Part shown: positions 11,692-23,544 of the stretch, piece after piece | Layout of the letters: every line of letters starts with the position of its first letter | How positions within the stretch are numbered: the first letter of the stretch is position 1 | NCBI GenBank assembly: GCA_022376925.1 | Contig: JAIOJX010000002.1 | Coordinates: forward strand, 63,078,001-63,142,000 | DNA length: 64,000 nt | Reading direction: 5' to 3' | From: Tragulus kanchil | Lineage: Eukaryota > Chordata > Mammalia > Artiodactyla > Tragulidae | Translations under genes and position numbers: made by a program | The notes under the pieces: model-generated | The model's input: the letters and a program-made list of their open reading frames with translations, nothing else | What the model was told of the DNA's origin: nothing | The model's database searches: none

Positions 11692-12711
11692 AGAAATACT
11701 CAGTGTGGATAAATTTTGCTTCCTTTTCCTGAGAGAGCAGTTTCAGCTGTCTTGCTTGTTGATACCTTTGATTGCTCTTATATAAACAGTAAAAACACTT
11801 TGTAGCTATAGTTTTTCCCAGGATTCTGGGCAGATATACTTTTAACAGCATCTTTCAAGTCTTCTTAGGAATGTTTCAGAAATGGTAGGTTAGAAGCTGC
11901 TGCAAAAAAATGTCAACAATTTTAAGGAAAGCACTGCCAATACAAATAATAGATGTTATGCTTTCAGGCCTATTTCGGAGAGTGTTGAAGTTTGTTTTTC
12001 TCTCTACAAGATTGCTTCCTTCTAACCCCCTTTTCTTTTCCCTATATACTCACCTAACTCCTGAAATTCTCATATTTGGCTTAAAATTAGTGAAAAAATT
12101 CTCCTTATTATGGGAACAATCTGGCTAATTGACTTAGGTCAAAATAATTAATCCAAAAGACAAGGAAATCCACCCAAATCCTATCTTTATACCCTTCTTA
12201 GTTTCATTACAAGCTTCACAGACAGTCAAAGCAAGGTTCAGAAATGGCACCTATTACACAGCATTTTAATCTATTTGCCTTATATATATCTGTTCTATCA
12301 GAAATAAAACATTCACAAACATGCTTTCATCATCCTCTCCCATCTCCTGCAAACAATAAAACATAGAGGGAAGAAGAGGTGTACAAAAAGAACCGATCAA
12401 TATAAATACAAGAACTGTTTTTTGATGCCAACAGAGTGGTGCTCATTCTAATGCCAAATGAAGAAAAAAGCAATAAAAAAAGATAATGGCAAATAATTTT
12501 CATAGCATATAAATACACCCTAAGGCCAAATAACATTGTAAAAATAATAAAAAATTAGATTTAATTATGCATGTGCAATTCTATACTATTAAAATGTCAG
12601 AGAAGTCCAACACACTAATATATAAATATAATCACTTCAGAGTCAAGGAAAATAGACAGACAACCATTTTCTTATTGAACATAAAACCATAGTAAAAGAG
12701 TTAGAAGAGTG
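11692..12711. other. Unique intergenic DNA
   Basis: About 1 kb of AT-rich single-copy sequence. I see no gene or recognisable repeat in it. Open frames at 11910-12128 (plus) and 12330-12536 (minus) show no family features. Confidence 0.5.
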
Positions 12712-12885
12712 GTCTACTTTATTTACTCAATAAATGGTCACTTCCTGCCTCTTGGGTGTGTGATAGATGTTGTCCGGGGCACCACATTCAGTAGTGAACC
12801 TAACTTCTGCCCTCAGGAGCTCATAGTCCAATAGAAAAAGAAGATGATAAATAAATGCTCAAAATGTCTGCTTGAATGAATGTTT
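12712..12885 (-). mobile_element. L2 LINE 3' end remnant, antisense
   Basis: Diverged reverse complement of the ancient mammalian L2 3' end: tttactcaataaatgg, a caccacattcagtagtgaac block, tgccctcaggagctcatag and then aataaatgctcaa. Divergence is high, as expected for an element that predates ruminants. Confidence 0.65.
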
Positions 12886-12959
12886 AAAAGCATCATGGAG
12901 AAAAACAAATCAGAGAGAAAAAATACAGAGGGAGATTTGAAATTTAAAATAAGATAGTG

Positions 12960-13078
12960 GTTCGTCTCTGGTGGTCCAGTGGTTGAGACTCTGTGCTCCC
13001 AATACAGGGGGCACAGGTTCGATTCCTGATCAGGGAACTAAGATTCCACTTGTGCTGGGGAAGCAAAATGAAAAAAAA
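12960..13078 (+). mobile_element. Bov-tA-type SINE (short tRNA-Glu derived)
   Basis: Contains ctctggtggtccagtggttg as the A-box region, ggttcgattcctgatcaggg as the B box and following block, then aactaagattccac and an A-run ending near 13080. It consists essentially of the tRNA-like head and a tail. Confidence 0.85.
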
Positions 13079-13552
13079 AATGATAATGAGGGAAGACCTT
13101 ACTCAGAAGGGGATGTTTGAGAAAATCTAAAAGGGTTAAAGGGTCTAACCATGAAACTGTCCTAGGCAAAAATATCCAGGGTAGAAGCAAGAATGTGTTG
13201 GCATGTTTCATGAGCAGCAGGGCAACCCAGAGTGCCCGGACAAAATGAAGGAGGAGAAAAATGTAGCAAATGAAGTCAGAAGACCCAACAAATAAAACTG
13301 AGAAAGAGCAGCCAGTGAGATGGGAAAATACTAGGAGAAGGTGCCGAGGGGAAGCCAAGGGAGGAAAAGGTTTCATGGAAAAACTGTTCAGTTTTTCTGA
13401 TATTGAAGTAAGACAAGATCCAAGAAATGGAACTTAACAATGTCTGTGGTGATATTGACAAGGAAACCGATAGATGCAGAAGTGAGCACTCTCGGAAAGT
13501 CCAACTGAGAGAGCACAACAGAGGTAACTCTTTCAAGGAGTATTGCTTTAAA
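13079..13552. other. Unique intergenic DNA
   Basis: About 470 bases, purine-rich on the plus strand. I see no gene or recognised repeat. The open frames on the minus strand here are serine/leucine-rich and unconvincing. Confidence 0.45.
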
Positions 13553-13783
13553 TGCTGCTGCTGCTGCTGCATGTGTACTCAGTCATGTCCAACTCTGTGT
13601 GAGCCCATGGACTATAGTCCACCAAGATCCTCTGTTCATGGGATTGTCCAGGCAGGAATACTGGAGTGGTTTGCCATTTCCTCCTCCAGGGGATCTTCCT
13701 GATCCAGAGATGGAACCTGCATCTCTTGTGTCTTCTGCATTGGCAGGCAGATTCTTTGCAGCTGTACCACCTGGGAAGCCCAG
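13553..13783 (-). mobile_element. Bov-A2 SINE, antisense, with (CTG) run at its 3' end
   Basis: Reverse complement of Bov-A2 with gtgtactcagtcatgtccaa, aggaatactggagtggtttg and the ccacctgggaagccca head. A run of six CTG triplets at 13554-13571 lies at the element's 3' end, which is a common place for small microsatellites in this family. Confidence 0.92.
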
Positions 13784-14019
13784 TGGGAGCCATGGTTTAA
13801 GAATGGGATGGTCAGATTGAAACTGTGCAGGGGAGAACAAAATTCTAAAGCGATACAAAGATTGAGATAGTGAGTAGTTGGAGGCTTCCAGTACTTGAAA
13901 CCATGGTCTTACCTCTACCTTTGAATAGTCAAGAGATCTCCTACATATAATGATATATCCATCCAACATGTTGGTGTTGTACTTTCAACTAGACACTTGA
14001 GGATATAAGATATATCCAA

Positions 14020-14420
14020 AATCGATTGTCACTGTTCTCATGGAGGTTACAGCCTAGTCAGAAACACAGATACTAACAAATATGTAATCACAGACTGAGT
14101 CCATTATAGAAAAAACACAGTTCTTTGATGGCATATAACTAAACACTCCCAAACTGTATGAATTTCTGTGTATATGGTGGAGGAGGCAGGGGAAGCAAGT
14201 GCAAAGAAAGCTTTCCTGAAGAAGAGATACTTGAATGAGCAGAATCTGAAGGGTGAGTTAATTAGATGGGAATAGGGTGAAGTTTTCTAGCCAGAGAGAA
14301 CAACGTGCAAATGGCCTGTGGCAGTCAGTGAATGGTACATTTGACGTTTTTGAAGAAGACCAGTGCAGCTGGAATAGGTGGCTGAGAAACAACTTGTCAG
14401 CAGCCAAGGGCATTTCATCA
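14020..14420 (-). mobile_element. L2 LINE remnant, antisense
   Basis: Diverged L2 in reverse orientation: tgttctcatggaggttacag, then aagctttcctgaagaagaga, gggtgagttaattagatggg, aacgtgcaaatggcctgtgg and the final cagtgcagctgg block. The order of the blocks follows L2. The last part overlaps the start of duplication 5. Confidence 0.7.
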
Positions 14421-15187
14421 TACACAACGATTGCATCATGATTATCTCACAGGAATTCTTTACTCCTCTTCTCTGGCAGTTCTTGCCATGAATGCCAATT
14501 CTCTCAATGATTTTGAGAGGACAGTCTTAAGCATACACTGTCTACTTCTAAACTCAAGTTTTTCTTTTCTTAACTAAAGTGAACATCACATCTTCTCCAT
14601 CTCAGCTCCCTTAGTTTCTAGTGTGGCCTTTTAACATATAACCCTTAACAAATTGTGTCACAGTATTCGCCTACTACATTATACTTCTATACAGACACTG
14701 TATGCTCTACCCAGTACCTCATACAGTGGCTGTTGGGTAGAAAGTAATAAATTAGGTCCATGCACTATGGCTTAATAAATATTTATTGAGTTAAATTCTC
14801 TTAAACATTTCAAATTCTTCAGGTAAAGGGGTCACACACAACACCTTGTTAGTGTCAACAGACACAATCTCAAACAGGTCTTTACTGAAATTTTAAAAAA
14901 AGAAATATATTGTAACTGAACTTAATAAAGAACACAGGTAAAGGTATTTTTGAAAAACTGTAACTTAAGCAAAACAAGTTACCAATGTTTTCTTTAACTT
15001 AATGCATTATGTTTTATAGTAAAGCATAACTATCAAGCTACAACTTCAGAAAACTGTATTTGCAGCCTAGGCTAAGTTTTATGCCCAAGGATTTGTCATT
15101 TTTTAGGACTATTTTCACTCTTTTAGCTTCTGAACATTAAGAATAATTTTTGACAAAAGGCTTAACATTGAACTGAAATAATTATCG

Positions 15188-15392
15188 TGTGTGTATGCTC
15201 AGTCATGTTCAACTCTTTGCAACACCATGGACTGTAGACCATCAGGCTTCTCTATCCATGAAATTTGCTAGGTAAGAATACTGGAATGAGTTGCCATTTC
15301 TCCTCCAGAGGATTCTCCTAAGATAGGGATTGAACTCTCATCTGTTGTGTCTCCTGTATTGACAGATGAATTATTTACCACTGCACCACCTT
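15188..15392 (-). mobile_element. Bov-A2 SINE, antisense (first of three artefactual copies)
   Basis: Reverse complement of Bov-A2: tgctcagtcatgttcaactc, aagaatactggaatgagttg and ttatttaccactgcaccacc. It is present three times, at 15188, 16294 and 17342, because duplications 5 and 6 overlap here. The real locus probably has one. Confidence 0.88.
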
Positions 15393-16293
15393 ATCACAGT
15401 TTTTTAAATTCATCCCAATTGTGAAATTTAAAATTATTGCTGAACTGTATAAATGCCCAACCAAATAAAATGCAGCTGGAATAGGTGGCTGAGAAACAAC
15501 TTGTCAGCAGCCAAGGGCATTTCATCATACACAACGATTGCATCATGATTATCTCACAGGAATTCTTTACTCCTCTTCTCTGGCAGTTCTTGCCATGAAT
15601 GCCAATTCTCTCAATGATTTTGAGAGGACAGTCTTAAGCATACACTGTCTACTTCTAAACTCAAGTTTTTCTTTTCTTAACTAAAGTGAACATCACATCT
15701 TCTCCATCTCAGCTCCCTTAGTTTCTAGTGTGGCCTTTTAACATATAACCCTTAACAAATTGTGTCACAGTATTCGCCTACTACATTATACTTCTATACA
15801 GACACTGTATGCTCTACCCAGTACCTCATACAGTGGCTGTTGGGTAGAAAGTAATAAATTAGGTCCATGCACTATGGCTTAATAAATATTTATTGAGTTA
15901 AATTCTCTTAAACATTTCAAATTCTTCAGGTAAAGGGGTCACACACAACACCTTGTTAGTGTCAACAGACACAATCTCAAACAGGTCTTTACTGAAATTT
16001 TAAAAAAAGAAATATATTGTAACTGAACTTAATAAAGAACACAGGTAAAGGTATTTTTGAAAAACTGTAACTTAAGCAAAACAAGTTACCAATGTTTTCT
16101 TTAACTTAATGCATTATGTTTTATAGTAAAGCATAACTATCAAGCTACAACTTCAGAAAACTGTATTTGCAGCCTAGGCTAAGTTTTATGCCCAAGGATT
16201 TGTCATTTTTTAGGACTATTTTCACTCTTTTAGCTTCTGAACATTAAGAATAATTTTTGACAAAAGGCTTAACATTGAACTGAAATAATTATC

Positions 16294-16500
16294 GTGTTTT
16301 ATGCTCAGTCATGTTCAACTCTTTGCAACACCATGGACTGTAGACCATCAGGCTTCTCTATCCGTGAAATTTGCTAGGTAAGAATACTGGAATGAGTTGC
16401 CATTTCTCCTCCAGAGGATTCTCCTAAGATAGGGATTGAACTCTCATCTGTTGTGTCTCCTGTATTGACAGATGAATTATTTACCACTGCACCACCTTAT
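16294..16500 (-). mobile_element. Bov-A2 SINE, antisense (second artefactual copy)
   Basis: The same element as at 15188, shared by the right copy of duplication 5 and the left copy of duplication 6. The start reads gtgttttatgctcag instead of gtgtgtgtatgctcag, a small error-like difference. Confidence 0.85.
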
Positions 16501-17106
16501 CACAGTTTTTTTTAAATTCATCCCAATTGTGATTTAAATATTCAGTTATGTGCAAGAGAATGACATTTCATCTGCTGAACTGTATAAATGCCCAACCAAA
16601 TAAAAATGCTTATTTTTAAAAGAAACCTTTGAAGTGTAAGGGATGTATACTGAAAGTATCTCTTCTGCTCTTTGGAGTCTCTGAGTAAAATGACTGGTAG
16701 CTAGCTTAATAGAAGGCCTTTTCATCCCATTAGACATCAAAGTTATGGAGTCTCCAGTGTTTCACATAAAAACATTTTTGGCCCAATTGTAGGACTGTTT
16801 ATAGCTCCTTTCAAAAGTGGAGCTATTCCCAATGTATTTATGATATTTCAGGGAAGTATGTCAGTGTGTCATTGGGAACTACCATTGTTTAATTATATCT
16901 GTCTAAATTTGAGCATGCAGTTGGAATGTTAGACCTTTTCTGGTTAGTATTCCCCACTGCATACAATAATAGAGTAATAACACTTGCTTATTTGAAATGA
17001 TATTGTTTTACTCTCATACCAGTGTTTTAATAAATTATTGTTTTTAAGAAAAGCTATAAAAATATGTGACACAATAATCTGCATTCTCTCAGCATGCATT
17101 CATACA

Positions 17107-17136
17107 CATGTGTGTGTGTGCGCGCGCATGTGTGTA
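17107..17136. repeat. (TG)n(CG)n microsatellite
   Basis: A run of TG followed by CG dinucleotides and a further TG run. It recurs at 18154-18182 in the right copy, shorter by two bases. Confidence 0.85.
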
Positions 17137-17341
17137 GCATATGTAGTAACTATAGAGAGTTTTTTTGGTTCTTGGTTCTTCAATAGGGGTAGCCGATCTG
17201 ATATCAAACCTCACTTCTTCGTTAGTAAACATTGAAACCTAAGTCAGGCACAGTTACCTTGGTGTCCCTTTAATAAGGCTTGACACAGTCTTCAAGTTGA
17301 CAGGAAATCATCCTTTTCTTGACAAAAGGCTTACTAACTTT

Positions 17342-17547
17342 CGTGTGTATGCTCAGTCATGTTCAACTCTTTGCAACACCATGGACTGTAGACCATCAGG
17401 CTTCTCTATCCATGAAATTTGCTAGGTAAGAATACTGGAATGAGTTGCCATTTCTCCTCCAGAGGATTCTCCTAAGATAGGGATTGAACTCTCATCTGTT
17501 GTGTCTCCTGTATTGACAGATGAATTATTTACCACTGCACCACCTTA
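17342..17547 (-). mobile_element. Bov-A2 SINE, antisense (third artefactual copy)
   Basis: The same element as at 15188 and 16294, immediately after the duplication 6 junction, with the original gtgtgtatgctcag start. Confidence 0.85.
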
Positions 17548-18369
17548 TCACAGTTTTTTTTAAATTCATCCCAATTGTGATTTAAATATTCAGTTATGTG
17601 CAAGAGAATGACATTTCATCTGCTGAACTGTATAAATGCCCAACCACAAAAAAATGCTTATTTTTAAAAGAAACCTTTGAAGTGTAAGGGATGTATACTG
17701 AAAGTATCTCTTCTGCTCTTTGGAGTCTCTGAGTAAAATGACTGGTAGCTAGCTTAATAGAAGGCCTTTTCATCCCATTAGACATCAAAGTTATGGAGTC
17801 TCCAGTGTTTCACATAAAAACATTTTTGGCCCAATTGTAGGACTGTTTATAGCTCCTTTCAAAAGTGGAGCTATTCCCAATGTATTTATGATATTTCAGG
17901 GAAGTATGTCAGTGTGTCATTGGGAACTACCATTGTTTAATTATATCTGTCTAAATTTGAGCATGCAGTTGGAATGTTAGACCTTTTCTGGTTAGTATTC
18001 CCCACTGCATACAATAATAGAGTAATAACACTTGCTTATTTGAAATGATATTGTTTTACTCTCATACCAGTGTTTTAATAAATTATTGTTTTTAAGAAAA
18101 GCTATAAAAATATGTGACACAATAATCTGCATTCTCTCAGCATGCATTCATACACATGTGTGTGTGCGCGCGCATGTGTGTAGCATATGTAGTAACTATA
18201 GAGAGTTTTTTTGGTTCTTGGTTCTTCAATAGGGGTAGCCGATCTGATATCAAACCTCACTTCTTCGTTAGTAAACATTGAAACCTAAGTCAGGCACAGT
18301 TACCTTGGTGTCCCTTTAATAAGGCTTGACACAGTCTTCAAGTTGACATAGGAAATCATCCTTTTTCTT

Positions 18370-19644
18370 AAAGACAGTCTCAATTTGCCCTGATATTCCT
18401 GGCATAAAACCAGTGTTATGAAACCACTAGGTGTGTAAGTGAATGGTGTGTTCAAAATATTTTGTTATTTTTATGAAATATATGGTTGCTTGAATAAACT
18501 CAAAGGGTCTGCAATACAGGGGGGAAAACTTTAAATAGAAATTAAGGCATTTTTTTCTTATTTCAGCATATAAAGACAAGGCAGTGGAATGGTTTTAATA
18601 ATTAACGATGCAGACTAATGCACACATTTTGCAGCAATAATAAAAACTTCCTGTTATCATCTCTATTTTTAAGAATGAAGAAGGCATTTCCTTAATGCAC
18701 TTCACTGCTTCCCTCACCAGCTCTGTTCAGGCTCAGAATTTGATAACATTTCCAAATTGTAAAAATAAAAAATAGCATTAAAAATGATTTAAGTCCAACT
18801 TTCCAAATCAGTTAACCTAAAGGTTAAGTGCTACTGCACTTGACCTAAGAGAGAGTTTGGTCTCTTTTTATAAGACCTGAGTGTAAAGAATAAAGACAGC
18901 ATTTTTCTTCTTCTCTTTTTTAAAGAAGCCACATGTAATGTTCTCTGAGTTAAGTTTTACCATTCATAATGAATGCAGTCTCGCCATTCAAATGCGACCA
19001 TAAGTACACAGAAGATAAGAATTTAATTAAATGTAGATTAAAACCAAACAGGAAAACACACTAGCTGATAATTTTATCCCATCCTCTGGCCATATTTTTT
19101 ATACTTCCTTCTTGTTCTTCTTTGGGCAATAGCTTATCAACATGCCGATAGTGCCATAACTCATTACATCTGATGGTGCAGCGGAAATGTGCAGGCTCTG
19201 TGCTTGGATTTCTGAGGCACTTAAAATGCAAAGCATGTAAATGTCTCCGTTAAATATACTAGTGTGCTAACAGTGGTGAAAAGGCAGTGACTCTGAAAAA
19301 AAAAGAAAAACACCCTTAAACCTCACACAAGAAGCATTAGTGCTGCGTAATAGCAAATGGAATTTTCGAAGTGGTAACAATTCTTGTTTTCACACTTAGA
19401 TGGTAGCCTATGAGCTCGTTTAACAGTTGGCAAGTCTGAGTGCCTGACAGCTTGCTTAGATTACTTTAGTGTAGGTAGAGTTTGGTACACACACACTGAT
19501 ATTTCTGTAGGAGACTGATGTTTTTTCCATTGTTGACCTTAATGGAGTAACCCATTGTCTTTGCACTTGAATGTTGCTCTCATAATTCTTATATAAAACC
19601 TCCCTAAATGATCCCCTACTATTTAATCTGAATCCATTGAATTG
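18370..19644. other. Unique repeat-free DNA; possible conserved noncoding element
   Basis: About 1.3 kb without a recognisable transposon. The part at 18940-19260 has higher sequence complexity and several homeobox-type AT cores (aatttaattaaatg near 19020) and lacks any open frame with family features. That is the look of conserved noncoding DNA, but conservation cannot be seen from one sequence. Confidence 0.35.
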
Positions 19645-19806
19645 TTAAGGTTTGAGGCTACAAAATCGCAGAGGGACAGAAGGCCTTAGATACTAAGATA
19701 ATTTATATATGTTATTTATGGTGAATCAGTTTGTGTCATTTTTTCTAACAATTATTTCTGATCATTATGGAAATAGGTAAGGAATAGTTTTTAAAAATCA
19801 AGGTCA

Positions 19807-20085
19807 AGGCTTCCATGGTGGTCCAGTGGGTGAAGAGTCCACCTTGCAGTGCAAGGGACACCAGTTCTTTCGCTGGCCCAGGAAGATCCTACATGCTGCA
19901 GAGTGGCTGGACCAGTGTGTCCAGTTATGAACCAGTGCTCTGGAGCGCATGCACCCAGATCTGGTGCTCTACATTGAGAGAGGCCACTGCAATTGGGAGG
20001 CCCACACAGGCCAAAGAATAAAGATGGACGAAAATAAATAAATAAAAAGCCAATAAAAGAGGCCAAAATATTTTTAAAAATAAAA
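19807..20085 (+). mobile_element. CHR-2/Bov-tA-type SINE
   Basis: Head gcttccatggtggtccagtg, a diverged B box (gttctttcgctggccc), body with aattgggaggcccacacagg, and an A-rich tail near 20080. The B box is damaged. Confidence 0.88.
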
Positions 20086-20456
20086 CCAACATCATTTTTG
20101 AGGAAGGCAATAGATTATAGACAAAGTAGTTGTTAAATTCAAAGGAGAATACTTACTGGATCTGTTAATTAAATGTTAGGTTAAGGTTCAGAATGTCAGT
20201 GTATTTTTCACTGTGAAATCTTGATTTAGTAAGCACTAATAAAGCTTAACTGAATCTTTTCTATATTTACGTGCTGTATATCTAAAACTAAGAGCCCTAA
20301 GCAGTATAACATACTTTTTTTCAAATAGACATAAAATGCTGTGAGTAGTCTGTCTTTTGAAAGGTAAATAATAGAGTACTTTTTAAAGTTTTTGGCTCAC
20401 ATGAATGAATAGGGTTTTTAAATTAAAACTCTCTGAAAATAGAATTTAGGTTTATG

Positions 20457-20573
20457 GGATTCCCTGGAAGTTCAGTGATTAGAACTCAGTGCTTTCACTG
20501 CCAGGGCCAAGGTTCAATCCCTGGTCAGGGAACTAAGATCCCACACACAAGTGGAGCAGCACAGTCAAAAAGA
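20457..20573 (+). mobile_element. Bov-tA-type SINE
   Basis: Contains gattccctggaagttcagtg, the B box ggttcaatccctggtcaggg, then aactaagatcccac and a short tail (gtcaaaaaga). About 115 bases, the usual size of this tRNA-derived element. Confidence 0.87.
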
Positions 20574-20922
20574 TATTTTAAGATTTAGATTTTTGTTTCT
20601 TTACTGTAATTTTGAAGTTTGTGATGGTTTGAAGTGATAGTGTCACTTTCTCTGCATTAATTGTCACATGGTCAGTTTGCCAAAAAATCAAATTTTTTGA
20701 AATAAATCAAAAGGATTAATTCAGTTTTCAAAATATCCAGAATTTCACTGTCTAGTGACATTAAGGTTTGAGGCTACAAAATCGCAGAGGGACAGAAGGC
20801 CTTAGATACTAAGATAATTTATATATGTTATTTATGGTGAATCAGTTTGTGTCATTTTTTCTAACAATTATTTCTGATCATTATGGAAATAGGTAAGGAA
20901 TAGTTTTTAAAAATCAAGGTCA

Positions 20923-21201
20923 AGGCTTCCATGGTGGTCCAGTGGGTGAAGAGTCCACCTTGCAGTGCAAGGGACACCAGTTCTTTCGCTGGCCCAGGAA
21001 GATCCTACATGCTGCAGAGTGGCTGGACCAGTGTGTCCAGTTATGAACCAGTGCTCTGGAGCGCATGCACCCAGATCTGGTGCTCTACATTGAGAGAGGC
21101 CACTGCAATTGGGAGGCCCACACAGGCCAAAGAATAAAGATGGACGAAAATAAATAAATAAAAAGCCAATAAAAGAGGCCAAAATATTTTTAAAAATAAA
21201 A
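20923..21201 (+). mobile_element. CHR-2/Bov-tA-type SINE, duplicate of 19807
   Basis: The right-copy version of the SINE at 19807 within duplication 7. No difference seen. Confidence 0.87.
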
Positions 21202-21572
21202 CCAACATCATTTTTGAGGAAGGCAATAGATTATAGACAAAGTAGTTGTTAAATTCAAAGGAGAATACTTACTGGATCTGTTAATTAAATGTTAGGTTAA
21301 GGTTCAGAATGTCAGTGTATTTTTCACTGTGAAATCTTGATTTAGTAAGCACTAATAAAGCTTAACTGAATCTTTTCTATATTTACGTGCTGTATATCTA
21401 AAACTAAGAGCCCTAAGCAGTATAACATACTTTTTTTCAAATAGACATAAAATGCTGTGAGTAGTCTGTCTTTTGAAAGGTAAATAATAGAGTACTTTTT
21501 AAAGTTTTTGGCTCACATGAATGAATGGGGTTTTTTAAATTAAAACTCTCTGAAAATAGAATTTAGGTTTAT

Positions 21573-21690
21573 GGGATTCCCTGGAAGTTCAGTGATTAGA
21601 ACTCAGTGCTTTCACTGCCAGGGCCAAGGTTCAATCCCTGGTCAGGGAACTAAGATCCCACACACAAGTGGAGCAGCACAGTCAAAAAGA
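21573..21690 (+). mobile_element. Bov-tA-type SINE, duplicate of 20457
   Basis: The right-copy version of the SINE at 20457 within duplication 7. Confidence 0.86.
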
Positions 21691-21905
21691 TATTTTAAGA
21701 TTTAGATTTTTGTTTCTTTACTGTAATTTTGAAGTTTGTGATGGTTTGAAGTGATAGTGTCACTTTCTCTGCATTAATTGTCACATGGTCAGTTTGCACT
21801 CAAATTGATATAATATGCATTGACATAGCTGCCAATTTTGCTTTTAGAAATAAATCAAAAGGATTAATTCAGTTTTCAAAAATATCCAGAATTTCACTGT
21901 CTAGG

Positions 21906-22637
21906 GAAATAATGTTTGATGAAGTGAACTTGTATTTTCTTGCCATTGAATCCCTTGGAAAAGTGAGACTCCTAGTATGAATGTTAACTGGACAGAGTGA
22001 CTTCATCCAGACTACTGGAGACATTGCTGAGGTGTTGGTACTATTCTCTATCTAAGCATTTACCTGTGGTCACCTTTTCATAAGTCAGTTTCACTGGTGA
22101 CGGCAAGAAGGAACAAAATAAAACCAGAGAAGGTGAAACTGAAATGCAAATGGAGGAATGTATTTGGGTATTTGTGCATTTACAAAGACTACATTATAAA
22201 TGGTTTTTTCCACTAAAAATTTTAAATATAAAAAGAAAAAAATTGGCCAAGTAGTCTGCATACACTGTCGTAATGTGTAGGAATTAACATGACTAGTCTC
22301 TAAGGCACTTAAAAAATCATAGTAAACAAATAAATAAACATCTCCCTGACATGCCATGAAAGCAGAGAAAATGTTTTTCAAATTGAGTCTAATAAATTCT
22401 CCCCTTTTATTCCAACAGATATTTAATGGCACAAGGAGAAAAATGTGTCTATGAAACTTGCATTACTTCTCTCACGGGCTGTAGTACATCTTAGGTTCTT
22501 TTCCTTTGGAGAAGCTCTACACCCCACTTGCCTTGCAGAACCCTCTTCTGTTGCAGCCCACTGGTGCGTGTGGTTTTCTCCCTCCAGGACAATACTGGCC
22601 AGTGTGATGTATGACTGGTCATCACAAGCAAGTATTT
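21906..22637. other. Unique intergenic DNA
   Basis: About 730 bases of single-copy sequence. The 113-codon minus-strand frame at 22091-22432 is rich in F, Y and L and has no recognisable domain. I see nothing else. Confidence 0.45.
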
Positions 22638-22768
22638 AAGATGAAAGAGAATGAGAAGAAGGAGGGAGGGAGGAGACCATAGGCAGAACAGGGGAGAAGG
22701 ACGGTAGAGGGGAAGAAAGGCTGGGGAAGGAAAAAGAAGGGAAGCACAGAGGGAGGAAGGGAGGTATT
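22638..22768. repeat. Purine-rich low-complexity tract
   Basis: About 130 bases almost wholly A and G on the plus strand, with repeated gaagg and ggagg words. It is mirror-like in places, so it could form triplex DNA, but it is most simply a decayed GA-rich microsatellite. Confidence 0.8.
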
Positions 22769-22934
22769 CACCATACCAGACAAATGCTCTTCTATTATCT
22801 CTGCTACTTTATCAGGCTGGAAATGATGCCAGTTTCAGAAGAACTGAGAATTTCAGCTTCATGAACAGTTTGGGGGTGGGGGGGAAATATGGAGAGAAAA
22901 GTCTGTATGTAAGATTTCTCCTGGACTCCATTGT

Positions 22935-23440
22935 TGTTGTCATTACTGTTAAGTTGGTAAGTCATGTTCGTTTTTTGCAAACCCATGGACTGCAGCACAT
23001 CAGGCTCCCCCGTCTTACATTATCTCATAGTTTGCTCAGATTCATATCCATTGAGTCAGTGATGCTATCTAACCATCTCATCTTCTGCCACCTTCTTCTC
23101 CTTTTGCCTTCAGTCTCTCCCAGCATCAAGGTCTTTTCCAGTGAGTCCTCTCTTTGCGTCAGGTGGCCAAAATATTGGAGCTTCAACTTGAGCATTAGTC
23201 CTTTCAATGAATATTCAAGGTTGATTTCCTTTAGGGTTGACTGGCTTGATCTCTTGCTGTCAAAGGGACTCTCAAGAGTCTTCTCCAGTACCACATTTCA
23301 AAAGCATCAATTTCTTCAGCATTGAGCCTTCTTTATGGTCCAGTTCTCACATCTGTACATGACTAATGGAAAAATTATAGCATTGACTATACAGACCTTT
23401 GTCAGCAAAGTGATATCTCTGATTTTAGGAAGTAGCATGA
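22935..23440 (-). mobile_element. BovB (RTE LINE) 3' part, antisense, with decayed ORF2 C-terminus
   Basis: On the minus strand, 23025-23294 encodes LEKTLESPFDSK, LKLQYFGHLTQRED, LMLGETEGKRRRRWQ and MRWLDSITDSMDMNL in order, matching the C-terminus of the BovB ORF2 protein, an endonuclease/reverse transcriptase. Only the region after the reverse-transcriptase domain remains. More decayed ORF2 sequence continues to about 23440. BovB is an RTE-clade element that entered ruminants by horizontal transfer. The frame is open by chance over this short span; the element is truncated and dead. Confidence 0.92.
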
Positions 23441-23544
23441 AGGCCTGTACTCTTTGCCACATTAGTGAGTGTCAGTGGCTAGAAACGAGACCAAGAAATG
23501 TGTACTTGTTAATGCTTTGTTAAGGGAAAAACACAGAACAAAGA

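Larger units (their letters stand above)
14364..16605. repeat. Direct duplication 5 (copies 14364-15470 and 15471-16605)
   Basis: Period 1107. The interior is identical. Near its end the left copy has aaatttaaaattattgctg where the right copy has about 30 more bases (16530-16580), plus shorter T-runs. It contains one antisense Bov-A2. The right-hand end of the right copy is itself duplicated again in duplication 6. Confidence 0.95.
16259..18369. repeat. Direct duplication 6 (copies 16259-17320 and 17321-18369)
   Basis: Period 1062 at the start, 1048 after a 14-base deletion in the first 30 bases of the right copy (aacattgaactg missing after gacaaaaggctta). The tail of the left copy lacks a few bases (gacaggaaatc against gacataggaaatc). 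The dinucleotide run at 17107-17136 is two bases longer than its partner at 18154-18182. Confidence 0.94.
19645..21905. repeat. Direct duplication 7 (copies 19645-20760 and 20761-21905)
   Basis: Period 1116. It carries a CHR-type SINE and a Bov-tA SINE in each copy. The interior is identical. Near 20680 the left copy reads ccaaaaaatcaaattttttg where the right copy has about 45 bases of good sequence (21797-21846). Confidence 0.96.

Noticed and set aside
13583..13969. 128-codon minus-strand frame
   Set aside because: The greater part is Bov-A2 in sense orientation, which is often open by chance.
22638..22768. Purine tract as a regulatory or triplex-forming element
   Set aside because: Its composition is that of a decayed GA-rich microsatellite, and nothing around it suggests a promoter.
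22861..23325. 154-codon plus-strand frame
   Set aside because: It is antisense to the BovB ORF2 C-terminal remnant, which is the meaningful frame here.
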